A DNA stretch of 64,000 bases from Leifsonia sp. PS1209 (lineage in GTDB: Bacteria; Actinomycetota; Actinomycetes; Actinomycetales; Microbacteriaceae): NCBI RefSeq assembly GCF_012317045.1, contig NZ_CP051154.1, forward strand, positions 1,984,001 through 2,048,000, in the 5' to 3' direction. The first letter of the stretch is position 1, and each line of letters begins with the position of its first letter. Below, in pieces: positions 58,002 to 64,000 of this stretch. Position numbers and translations under genes: made by a program. Under the pieces are notes generated by a model that ran no database searches, had not been told where the DNA came from, and was given only the letters and a program-made list of their open reading frames with translations.

Positions 58002-58067
58002 GAGATTCTAGGGCGCATCCGGGTGGCGACGGCGCCGAGGGCGGCGACGGAGTGCTGCGCCGCCCGC

Positions 58068-58505
58068 TCAGCCCTTCCGCAGGTCCTCGGCGAACATCAC
58101 GATGATGCCGCTCGGGCCGCGCACGTAGCTGAGCTTGTAGACGTCCTCATACGTGGCGATGCCGCGCAGCGGGTGGAAGCCGTGCTTCGCGGCCGTGGCG
58201 ATGGCGGCGTCGATGTCGTCGACGGAGAAGGCGACGCGGTGCATCCCGATCTCGTTGGGCAGCGTGGGTTCCGTCTCGATCGCGTCGGGGTGGATGTACT
58301 CGAACAGTTCCAGCTGGCCGCTGCCGTCCGGCGTCTGCAGCATGGCGATCTTGGCGTGGTTGCCGTCGAGGCCGACGGCGGTGTCCGCCCACTCGCCGCT
58401 GATCGTGTCGCGGCCGACGACCGTGAGGCCGAGGTCGGTGAAGAAGGAGATGGTCGCTTCGAGGTCGCGCACGGCGATCCCGACGTTCTCGAATCTGATG
58501 GGCAT
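58068..58505 (-). CDS. VOC family protein (glyoxalase/methylmalonyl-CoA epimerase-like)
   Basis: Metal-dependent vicinal-oxygen-chelate protein, 145 residues. The duplicated beta-alpha-beta-beta-beta fold is visible as FENVGIAVRDLEATISFFTD and, in the second half, MHRVAFSVDDIDAAIATAAK. GQLELFEY and SYVRGPSGIIVMFAE are typical metal-binding strands. I chose the ATG at 58505 because TAGCAT lies exactly seven bases upstream on the minus strand; an ATG three codons earlier overlaps that hexamer. The substrate is unknown. Confidence 0.85.
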   Translation of the reverse strand: MPIRFENVGIAVRDLEATISFFTDLGLTVVGRDTISGEWADTAVGLDGNHAKIAMLQTPDGSGQLELFEYIHPDAIETEPTLPNEIGMHRVAFSVDDIDAAIATAAKHGFHPLRGIATYEDVYKLSYVRGPSGIIVMFAEDLRKG

Positions 58506-58574
58506 GTGCCGCATGCTACGCCCACCCGGTGACGGGAGCGGGCGCGCAGGTTCGTGGGCGGCGGCACCCGCGCG

Positions 58575-59048
58575 TCACGACCCGAGGTGCGCGACCAGCG
58601 CATCCAGGATCGGGCGCTGGCCCTTCGTGAGCTTGGCGCGCGCCAGTTCGAGCGGCAGCCAGCGCGCGTCGTCGATCTCCGGGAACGCCTGGATGCGGCC
58701 GGAGCGCGGCGGCCACTCCAGCTCGAACGCGTTGCTGGTGACCGTCTCCGGATCGAAGCCGTCCGCCTCCGCGGCGAACACCACGACCTTCTTGCCCGAC
58801 GAGAGCGGGAAGTCGCCGAGCGATACGTAGTCCGTCGCCGGCGGCGGCGAGCCGATCTCCTCCTCGAACTCGCGCATGGCGGCGGCGAGCTCGCCGCAGA
58901 CGTCCGTGGCTTCCACGATGCCTTTCGGGATCGACCACGCCCCCTCGTCCTTCCGTGCCCAGAACGGGCCGCCCATGTGCGCGATCCACACCTCCACCGC
59001 ATCCCGTCGGCGGTAGAGGAGGATGCCCGCGCTGCGCACGGCGGGCAT
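58575..59048 (-). CDS. NUDIX hydrolase
   Basis: Nucleoside-diphosphate-linked pyrophosphohydrolase, 157 residues from the ATG at 59048 (MPAVRSAGILLYRR). The NUDIX box is weakly split: GAWSIPKGIVEATD followed by CGELAAAMREFEEEIGSPPP, which matches the REx2EExG core. SLGDFPLSSGKKVVVFAAEA follows. A mini-ORF ends on its start codon (TGATG), see 59048-59074, so translation is probably coupled. A frame extending to GTG 59108 would cover the promoter. It is divergent from a second NUDIX gene. Confidence 0.85.
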   Translation of the reverse strand: MPAVRSAGILLYRRRDAVEVWIAHMGGPFWARKDEGAWSIPKGIVEATDVCGELAAAMREFEEEIGSPPPATDYVSLGDFPLSSGKKVVVFAAEADGFDPETVTSNAFELEWPPRSGRIQAFPEIDDARWLPLELARAKLTKGQRPILDALVAHLGS

Positions 59049-59074
59049 CAGGCAGGCGTCCCGGAACTGGTCAT
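59048..59074 (-). CDS. Putative leaderless mini-ORF upstream of the NUDIX gene
   Basis: On the minus strand ATG at 59074 begins the eight-codon frame MTSSGTPA and ends with a TGA that shares one base with the NUDIX ATG. TACAGT (59081-59086) lies six bases before it, the same leaderless spacing used elsewhere. Its role would be to deliver ribosomes to a start codon that has no ribosome binding site of its own. Confidence 0.4.
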   Translation of the reverse strand: MTSSGTPA

Positions 59075-59139
59075 GGCACCACTGTAGAACCGTGACAGCG
59101 TGTGACAAGGCCCGGCCGAACGGCGACTAACGTTGAACC

Positions 59140-59598
59140 GTGAACAGTGGCGATGCGTGGGTCGAGGGTCCGGACGGTCAGCGGTTCTGGGGCCGGTTCG
59201 GGGCGGCGGGGCTGCTTGTCCACGACAGCCGCAGGGGCATCCTGTTGCAGCACAGGGCCGACTGGAGTCACTTCGGCGGCACCTGGGGGCTGCCGGGCGG
59301 CGCGAGGCACGACGGGGAGTCGGCGGTGGACGGCGCGCTGCGCGAGGCGGCGGAGGAGGCGTCTGTGCCCCGGGATGCGGTGAGCGTGCTGTTCACGAGC
59401 GTGCTCGACCTGGGGTTCTGGTCGTACACCACCGTCGTCGCGGAGGCCGTGCGGCCGTTCGAGGCGCTGGTGGCCGACCCGGAGAGCATCGAGCTGCGCT
59501 GGGTGGACGTGGGCGGCGTGACCGAGCTGCCGCTGCATCCGGGGTTCGCGGCATCGTGGCCGGAGCTGCGGGCGCGGCTGGCGGGTCTCGCGGACTGA
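59140..59598 (+). CDS. NUDIX hydrolase
   Basis: 152 residues. The NUDIX box is GGARHDGESAVDGALREAAE continuing EA, with the REAAEEA core near residue 69. AAGLLVHDSRRGILLQHRAD is the usual first strand and LRWVDVGGVTELPLHPGFA the late region. The GTG is six bases after TAACGT (59128-59133). The 41 bases between the two -10 hexamers are shared by the divergent NUDIX genes. The substrate is unknown. Confidence 0.87.
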   Translation: MNSGDAWVEGPDGQRFWGRFGAAGLLVHDSRRGILLQHRADWSHFGGTWGLPGGARHDGESAVDGALREAAEEASVPRDAVSVLFTSVLDLGFWSYTTVVAEAVRPFEALVADPESIELRWVDVGGVTELPLHPGFAASWPELRARLAGLAD

Positions 59599-59631
59599 GG
59601 CGCGGGCTGCCTCAGCGACCACCGACGACGC

Positions 59632-59967
59632 TCAGGATGCGATGCGCGGCCACAGCAGCGCGCCCGCCACATCCTGGTACCCCACGGGCATGCTCACGAA
59701 GGCGGCAGCTCCCGGATAGCTGACCTGGCCGGGATAGCGCGGCGCGCCCGGATAGTCCGGCGTCCCGCGGAAGCGGCGGTCGTCCTGGGCGAGCAGCCGG
59801 TCGCCAACGACGGTGCCGAGGTAGCGGCCGTCCGGGGTGGTCGCTTCGTCGTCGCCCCAGGGGAACCAGCCGATCCAGTCGCCGTCCGGGTTGAACAGGA
59901 AGCGTCCGCCGTCGCCGGCGCGGAACGCGATCCAGGTGCCCTGGCTGTCGTGCAGGTATGCGGTCAT
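59632..59967 (-). CDS. Small aromatic-rich protein of unknown function
   Basis: 111 residues. The N-terminal half has short repeats of a Gly/Asp/Trp pattern (LHDSQGTWIAFRAGDGGRFL; FNPDGDWIGWFPWGDDEATT; PDGRYLGTVVGDRLL), which resemble the repeated strands of the four-fold beta-flower proteins; this match is tentative. The C-terminal half is Pro/Tyr/Gly-rich (YPGAPRYPGQVSYPG). A GAAAGGCGAT stretch precedes the ATG. No signal peptide is visible. Confidence 0.65.
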   Translation of the reverse strand: MTAYLHDSQGTWIAFRAGDGGRFLFNPDGDWIGWFPWGDDEATTPDGRYLGTVVGDRLLAQDDRRFRGTPDYPGAPRYPGQVSYPGAAAFVSMPVGYQDVAGALLWPRIAS

Positions 59968-60076
59968 CGTCGATCGCCTTTCGGGTTGGCATCGTCGCTG
60001 ACTGAATTATCCTCAGCTTGGTGACCGGGGGCAAGACACGGCGGGGAATGTCGCACGCGGGCCGCAGAATGGATGG

Positions 60077-61783
60077 GTGCACCTCGTTCTCGACCGGCCG
60101 TCGCCCGGCAGCGTCCTGGCGACCAGGGTCGCCGGCGACGGCACGGTGATCGGCGAGCAGACCATCCCGGCGGGGGAGCTCGCCGCGTTCGTCGCTGCGG
60201 AAGAGGCGGACAAGGGCGAGAAGACCGACAAGGCCGACCGCCCGCGCTGGGTGTGGAGCGACACCCGCAGCTGGTATCCGCCGCTGCTCGCCGCCGGCGT
60301 CCGGGTGGAGCGCTGCGACGACCTGCAGCTCAGCCACACGATCCTCCGGCTCTCCACGCTGTCCGCCGGTTCCGCGCTCGCGACCGCGCCGCTCGGAGCC
60401 TGGGATGCGCAGCCCGCCTTCGCCGAGGAGCAGCCGGCCTCGCACACCGCCCTGTTCGACCTGGACGAGCAGGCCCACGGCGAGCAGGCGCCGTCCGCGC
60501 TGGAGGAGTTCCAGGCGCAGCGGGCGGCCGTCTCGGGCAGCACAGCGCCGGGCCGCCTGCGGTTGCTGCTCGCCGCCGAGTCGGCCGGGGCGCTGATCGC
60601 GGTCGAGATGCGCGCCGCCGGGCTGCCGTACAGCGCGGAACGGCACGACGCCCTGCTGACCGGCCTGTTCGGTCCTCGCCCGCCGGCGAACGGACGGCCC
60701 GGCGTGCTCGAAGACCTGGCCGCCGAACTCCGCGCCGCGCTGGAGAGCCCGGACCTCAACCCGGACAGCCCGCCGGAGGTGCTCAAGGCGCTCAAGCGCG
60801 CAGGGCTCATGGTCACCTCCACCCGCTCCTGGGAGCTGCGGGAGATCGACCACCCGGCCATCGCCCCGCTGCTGCGGTACAAGAAGCTCTCCCGCCTGCT
60901 CTCCGCGAACGGCTGGACCTGGCTCGACACCTGGGTGCAGGATGGGCGCTTCCACCCGGACTACGTGCCAGGCGGCGTGGTCACCGGGCGCTGGGCGACC
61001 CGCGGCGGCGGCGCGCTGCAGCTTCCGCGGCAGGTGCGCGGAGCGGTGGTCGCCGACCCCGGCTGGAAGCTCGTCGTGGCCGACGCCGCCCAGCTGGAGC
61101 CCCGCATCCTGACCGGGCTGGCGGGCGATCAGGCGATGGCGGCGGCCGGACGGGGGAAAGACCTGTACGAGGGCATCGTCGCGTCCGGGGCCGTCGAGGA
61201 GCGCTCTCAGGCGAAGGTGGCGATGCTCGGAGCGATGTACGGAGCGACCACGGGGGAGAGCGGCAGGCTGATGCCGCGGCTCACCCGGGCATTCCCGCGC
61301 GCGATCCGGCTCGTCGAGGAGGCGGCGCGGGCCGGTGAGCGCGGTGAGGTGGTCACGTCGCGGCTGGGACGCAGTTCCCCGCGGCCGGGAGGCAGCTGGG
61401 CGCAGACGCAGGCTGCGGCGTCCGCACCGGACTCGACGGAGGCCGACGAGCGCAGGGCGCGCAGCCAGGCGCGCGACTGGGGGCGGTTCACCCGCAACTT
61501 CGTGGTGCAGGGGAGTGCGGCCGAGTGGGCGCTGTGCTGGATGGCCGACCTCCGTCAGCGGCTCACGGCGCTCGGCGGGGACGCACCCCTGCTGCAGAGC
61601 CCGCACCTGGTCTACTTCCTGCACGACGAGGTGATCGTGCACGCCCCCGCCGAGCTCGCCGAGCAAGCCGCTGCTGCGGTGGTCGCCTCCGCGGAGGCAG
61701 CGGGACGGCTGCTGTTCGGCACGTTCCCCGTCGAGTTCCCGGTGACGGCGGCCGTGGTCGACACATACGCGGAGGCCAAGTGA
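60077..61783 (+). CDS. Bifunctional 3'-5' exonuclease/family A DNA polymerase
   Basis: 568 residues, related to the Klenow part of DNA polymerase I but with no 5' nuclease domain. Polymerase motif A reads VVADAAQLEPRILTGLAGD, the O-helix motif B is RSQAKVAMLGAMYGATTG and motif C is FLHDEVIVHAP. The N-terminal 200 residues correspond to the 3'-5' exonuclease fold, but the acidic catalytic residues are not obvious by eye. The GTG is six bases after CAGAAT. This second family A enzyme is recurrent in actinobacteria; its role is not settled. Confidence 0.88.
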   Translation: MHLVLDRPSPGSVLATRVAGDGTVIGEQTIPAGELAAFVAAEEADKGEKTDKADRPRWVWSDTRSWYPPLLAAGVRVERCDDLQLSHTILRLSTLSAGSALATAPLGAWDAQPAFAEEQPASHTALFDLDEQAHGEQAPSALEEFQAQRAAVSGSTAPGRLRLLLAAESAGALIAVEMRAAGLPYSAERHDALLTGLFGPRPPANGRPGVLEDLAAELRAALESPDLNPDSPPEVLKALKRAGLMVTSTRSWELREIDHPAIAPLLRYKKLSRLLSANGWTWLDTWVQDGRFHPDYVPGGVVTGRWATRGGGALQLPRQVRGAVVADPGWKLVVADAAQLEPRILTGLAGDQAMAAAGRGKDLYEGIVASGAVEERSQAKVAMLGAMYGATTGESGRLMPRLTRAFPRAIRLVEEAARAGERGEVVTSRLGRSSPRPGGSWAQTQAAASAPDSTEADERRARSQARDWGRFTRNFVVQGSAAEWALCWMADLRQRLTALGGDAPLLQSPHLVYFLHDEVIVHAPAELAEQAAAAVVASAEAAGRLLFGTFPVEFPVTAAVVDTYAEAK

Positions 61784-61859
61784 GCCTCACGGCCGTCGGC
61801 ACGGAATGAAGCTGTGTCGGAGTTGGTTGTGGAGGGTGATCTGACCGAGGATGGAGACC

Positions 61860-62708
61860 ATGACAGACACCGCCACAGCGCCAGCAGACCCCCGCGACAT
61901 CCTGGCGAGGTACCGGCAGCGCCGCGAACAGGCCGTGACGGCGCCGAAGGGCAACCTGGCGCTCGTGAACACGCAGTGGATCACTGGCGACCCGGAGGCG
62001 GCGGCGCAGCCGGTGTGGGGCGTCCCCGGCCTGTGGGCTCCACTGCCGAAGGGGCAGTCCGGCCTCAAGGTGGTCGCGACGGCGGCCGACGGCATCGTGG
62101 TCGACGGCACGCCGGTCGACGGCGAGGCCATCGTGCGCGGCAAGGACGACGCGAACCCGAGCGAGATCGTCTTCAGCGACACGGTCACCGGGTTCGTCAT
62201 CGCCAGCGAGGACGGCGACTATGCGCTGCGGGTCTGGGACGCGAACTCGGAGGCCATCCAGGAGTTCGGCTCCATCGACGCCTTCGACTTCAACCCGGAG
62301 TGGATCATCCAGGCGCAGTTCACCCCGATCGAGGGCGGCAAGACGCTCGGCTTCGAGCACCTCAAAGACGACGGGAGCACCCGCGAGAAGGTGATCCCGG
62401 GCGAGATCACGTTCAGCAAGGACGGCGTCGACTACAACCTCGCCGCGTTCAAGGCGGGCAGGGCGCTGCAGCTGGTCTTCGCCGACAGCACCAACGGCGA
62501 CTCCACGTACTCGGTCGGCCGCTTCCTCTTCGTGGCCCCGAACCCGGACGGCACGGTGACGCTCGACTTCAACCTCGCCGTCCTGCCGCCGTGCGCGTTC
62601 AGCTACAACTTCAACTGCCCGCTGCCGCCCGCGCAGAACCGCTTCGCCGTCCCCATCGAGGCCGGCGAGAAGAACGTCCTCGCCAAGTCCGGCGACCTCC
62701 TGCACTGA
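61860..62708 (+). CDS. DUF1684 family protein
   Basis: 282 residues, function unknown. DUF1684 features are present: DPRDILARYRQRREQAVTAP, a central beta-rich domain with FNPEWIIQAQFTPIEGG, GEITFSKDGVDYNLAAFKA and the C-terminal metal-like cluster PPCAFSYNFNCPLPPAQNRF. I chose the ATG at 61860, preceded by GAGGATGGAGACC. ATG 61851 is in frame but lies in that site. It lies 76 bases after the polymerase gene. Confidence 0.82.
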   Translation: MTDTATAPADPRDILARYRQRREQAVTAPKGNLALVNTQWITGDPEAAAQPVWGVPGLWAPLPKGQSGLKVVATAADGIVVDGTPVDGEAIVRGKDDANPSEIVFSDTVTGFVIASEDGDYALRVWDANSEAIQEFGSIDAFDFNPEWIIQAQFTPIEGGKTLGFEHLKDDGSTREKVIPGEITFSKDGVDYNLAAFKAGRALQLVFADSTNGDSTYSVGRFLFVAPNPDGTVTLDFNLAVLPPCAFSYNFNCPLPPAQNRFAVPIEAGEKNVLAKSGDLLH

Positions 62709-62719
62709 CCCCGAGCGGG

Positions 62720-63283
62720 TCAGGAGGCGTCGGCCGGGCGGCGGCCCCGCCGCGGACGGTCGGGGGAGCGGTGCTGCAGCAGCGCATCCGGATGCGCGGT
62801 GAGGGTGGAGGCGACCTCGTCCAGCCACTCGATGGCGGCGAGGGCGCCCAGCTCGGCCGCGCGGTTGGCGGCGAGCACGGCGCGCGAGTCCGCGTCGTGG
62901 GTGAGCTCGCGGATCTTCTCGACGAACGCCCGGCGGTAGTCGGCCACCACGGCGGGCGCGTCTGCACCGGTGAGGGAGGCCGCGATCAGCACCTGGTCCT
63001 GCATCTCGTCCCAGTCCGGGCGCGCATCCACCGGCCCGGAGGTGAGCCAGTCCTCGGCGGCGGCCGCACCGTCGGCGGTCAGCGCGTAGAGCGGCAGGCC
63101 GTCATCCGTGGCGCCCGCCGGCTGCACGAGCCCCTGGTCGACCATGCGGTCGAGCGTCGAGTAGACCTGCCCGGCGTTGAGCTGGCGGCGGTGGGCCGCC
63201 CGCGCGAGGAACTCGCCCTGCAACTGCGAGCCGTATGCGGCGCCCTGGGTGAGCAGCGCGAGAAAACCGTTCTGGACCGACAT
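62720..63283 (-). CDS. PadR family transcriptional regulator
   Basis: Winged-helix regulator, 187 residues. The PadR N-terminal domain begins MSVQNGFLALLTQGAAYGSQ and contains RRQLNAGQVYSTLDRMVDQG and LVQPAGATDDGLPLYALTAD. A C-terminal helical dimerisation region (Vir_act_alpha_C-like) ends in an arginine-rich tail. The ATG lies seven bases after TAGCAT on the minus strand (63291-63296). A frame opening far upstream is ignored because of this. A 13-bp palindrome covers the start codon, suggesting autoregulation. It is divergent from the DUF3145 gene. Confidence 0.9.
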   Translation of the reverse strand: MSVQNGFLALLTQGAAYGSQLQGEFLARAAHRRQLNAGQVYSTLDRMVDQGLVQPAGATDDGLPLYALTADGAAAAEDWLTSGPVDARPDWDEMQDQVLIAASLTGADAPAVVADYRRAFVEKIRELTHDADSRAVLAANRAAELGALAAIEWLDEVASTLTAHPDALLQHRSPDRPRRGRRPADAS

Positions 63284-63296
63284 ACTCAGTATGCTA
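63280..63296 (-). promoter_or_regulatory. Promoter and palindromic operator of the PadR gene
   Basis: CATACTCAGTATG at 63281-63293 is an almost perfect palindrome about one central base. It spans the PadR start codon and reaches into the TAGCAT -10 hexamer (63291-63296). A dimer bound there would block initiation. Confidence 0.65.
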
Positions 63297-63336
63297 TTCC
63301 GTTTCGCCGCCACGCCGCTGCAAAACCGTTGCAACC

Positions 63337-63366
63337 TTGTGACATCCGATAGTTCTACGGCATAAT
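63337..63366 (+). promoter_or_regulatory. Promoter of the DUF3145 gene
   Basis: TTGTGA (63337-63342) and CATAAT (63361-63366) are separated by 18 bases. Transcription would start near 63373, directly at a small GC-rich hairpin, GCAGCC CTCG GGCTGC (63375-63390), leaving a leader of about 94 bases. Confidence 0.5.
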
Positions 63367-63466
63367 TCACAAGAGCAGCCCTCGGGCTGCGGCAAACTTC
63401 ATATCGTGCCGGTGAGACCGCCGATTGGTCGTTGGGGAAGACGCATCCAATCGAACGGAGGACATC

Positions 63467-63970
63467 ATGGCGGCACACGCAAGTCGAGGAGTGCTCTACG
63501 TGCACTCTTCCCCTGGCGCGCTCTGCCCCCACATCGAGTGGGCGGCGGGACGCGCTATCGGTCGCGCCGTGAACTTCACCTGGGAGGCGCAGCCGGTGTT
63601 GAAGGGCGCCCAGCGCACCGAGTTCTTCTGGGAGGGACCCCAGGGGACGGGCGCAGCCATCGCGTCCGCCCTGCGCGGCTGGGAGCACCTCCGCTACGAG
63701 GTGACGGAGGACGCCGGCCTCGGCAGCGACGGCGGCCGGTGGATGCACACCCCCGACCTCGGGATCTTCTTCGCCCAGACCGACACGGCCGGCAACATGG
63801 TCATCCCCGAGGACCGGGTGCGCTACGCGATGGAGATCGCCGGGGCGAACGCCCGCGAACTGCACCGCGAGCTTCGGCTTGCGCTCGGCCAGGCGTGGGA
63901 CGACGAACTGGAGCCCTTCCGGCACGCCAGTGACGAGACCAGCGTGGTCTGGCTGCACAAGGTCGGCTGA
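63467..63970 (+). CDS. DUF3145 family protein
   Basis: 167 residues, an actinobacteria-specific family of unknown function. MAAHASRGVLYVHSSPGALC begins the protein. RAVNFTWEAQPVLKGAQRTE, ALRGWEHLRYEVTEDAGLGS and WMHTPDLGIFFAQTDTAGN are the conserved segments. I chose the ATG at 63467 because ACGGAGGACATC directly precedes it; an in-frame start 14 codons earlier has none. The last 30 bases of the window hold no further feature. Confidence 0.88.
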   Translation: MAAHASRGVLYVHSSPGALCPHIEWAAGRAIGRAVNFTWEAQPVLKGAQRTEFFWEGPQGTGAAIASALRGWEHLRYEVTEDAGLGSDGGRWMHTPDLGIFFAQTDTAGNMVIPEDRVRYAMEIAGANARELHRELRLALGQAWDDELEPFRHASDETSVVWLHKVG

Positions 63971-64000
63971 GGCGCCGGCTCACCGAGCCACGAGACTCCC

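Noticed and set aside
57320..58010. Integrated element at tRNA-Met
   Set aside because: No integrase, no direct repeat of the tRNA 3' end downstream, and only one gene of unknown family; this is not enough for an island.
59602..61666. A long minus-strand frame joining the small aromatic-rich protein to a region antisense to the polymerase
   Set aside because: It is antisense to a gene with all polymerase motifs, and the small protein has its own ATG and ribosome binding site at 59967.

Overview
The window is a high-GC, gene-dense stretch of an actinobacterial chromosome. Gene content and order (leuS-comEA-comEC-holA-rpsT-lepA-hemW; hrcA-dnaJ-rsmE-HIT-phoH-ybeY-CBS protein-era; leuA; recO-uppS; dusB-dgt-dnaG; a DUF3145 gene) and protein style fit the family Microbacteriaceae (Leifsonia-like). 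That placement is inferred from gene order and motifs, not from a search. Almost everything is chromosomal housekeeping. I see no prophage, transposon, CRISPR array or defence island.

Layout. 1-7700: leuS, the DNA-uptake pair comEA/comEC, holA and convergent rpsT. 7884-14031: a nucleotide-sugar-epimerase-like SDR, an amidohydrolase, lepA, a DUF1990 protein and hemW. 14131-15309: two paralogous DUF4870 membrane proteins on the minus strand. 15419-22478: a CIRCE operator and the hrcA-to-era cluster. 22559-27492: a histidine kinase/response regulator pair followed by a MacB-like ABC ATPase and an FtsX-type permease. 27622-31409: a membrane-anchored esterase coupled to a large membrane protein with a rhomboid-like N-terminus and a DUF2156 (lysyl-phosphatidylglycerol-synthase-type) C-terminus. 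31457-33343: a leucine attenuator with leader peptide, then leuA. 33438-42954: a TRIC-type channel, recO, uppS, a DsbA-like protein, a 48-residue small ORF, ybaK, dusB, dgt, a DUF4282 protein and dnaG. 43154-50620: an oligopeptide ABC transporter with a fused two-domain ATPase, an extra ATPase and a D-2-hydroxyacid dehydrogenase. 50717-54310: tRNA-Asn, a second two-component pair, a SHOCT protein and a kinase-like protein lacking its phospho-accepting histidine. 54329-63970: def, an EamA-like transporter, a glycosyltransferase, tRNA-Met, a protein of unknown function, a VOC protein, two divergent NUDIX hydrolases, an exonuclease/DNA polymerase of family A, a DUF1684 protein, a PadR regulator and a DUF3145 protein.

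Two themes recur. First, many genes begin 6-7 bases after a TANNNT-like -10 hexamer with no ribosome binding site, which points to widespread leaderless transcription. I used this to choose start codons. Second, neighbours are often coupled by ATGA or GTGA overlaps. The most informative regulatory piece is the leuA leader: a leaderless 13-codon peptide with four consecutive Leu codons followed by a hairpin. The less explained items are the His-less kinase homologue, the small ORF behind the DsbA-like gene, long intergenic inverted repeats at 27495-27568 and 33356-33431, and a short motif shared by three intergenic regions.
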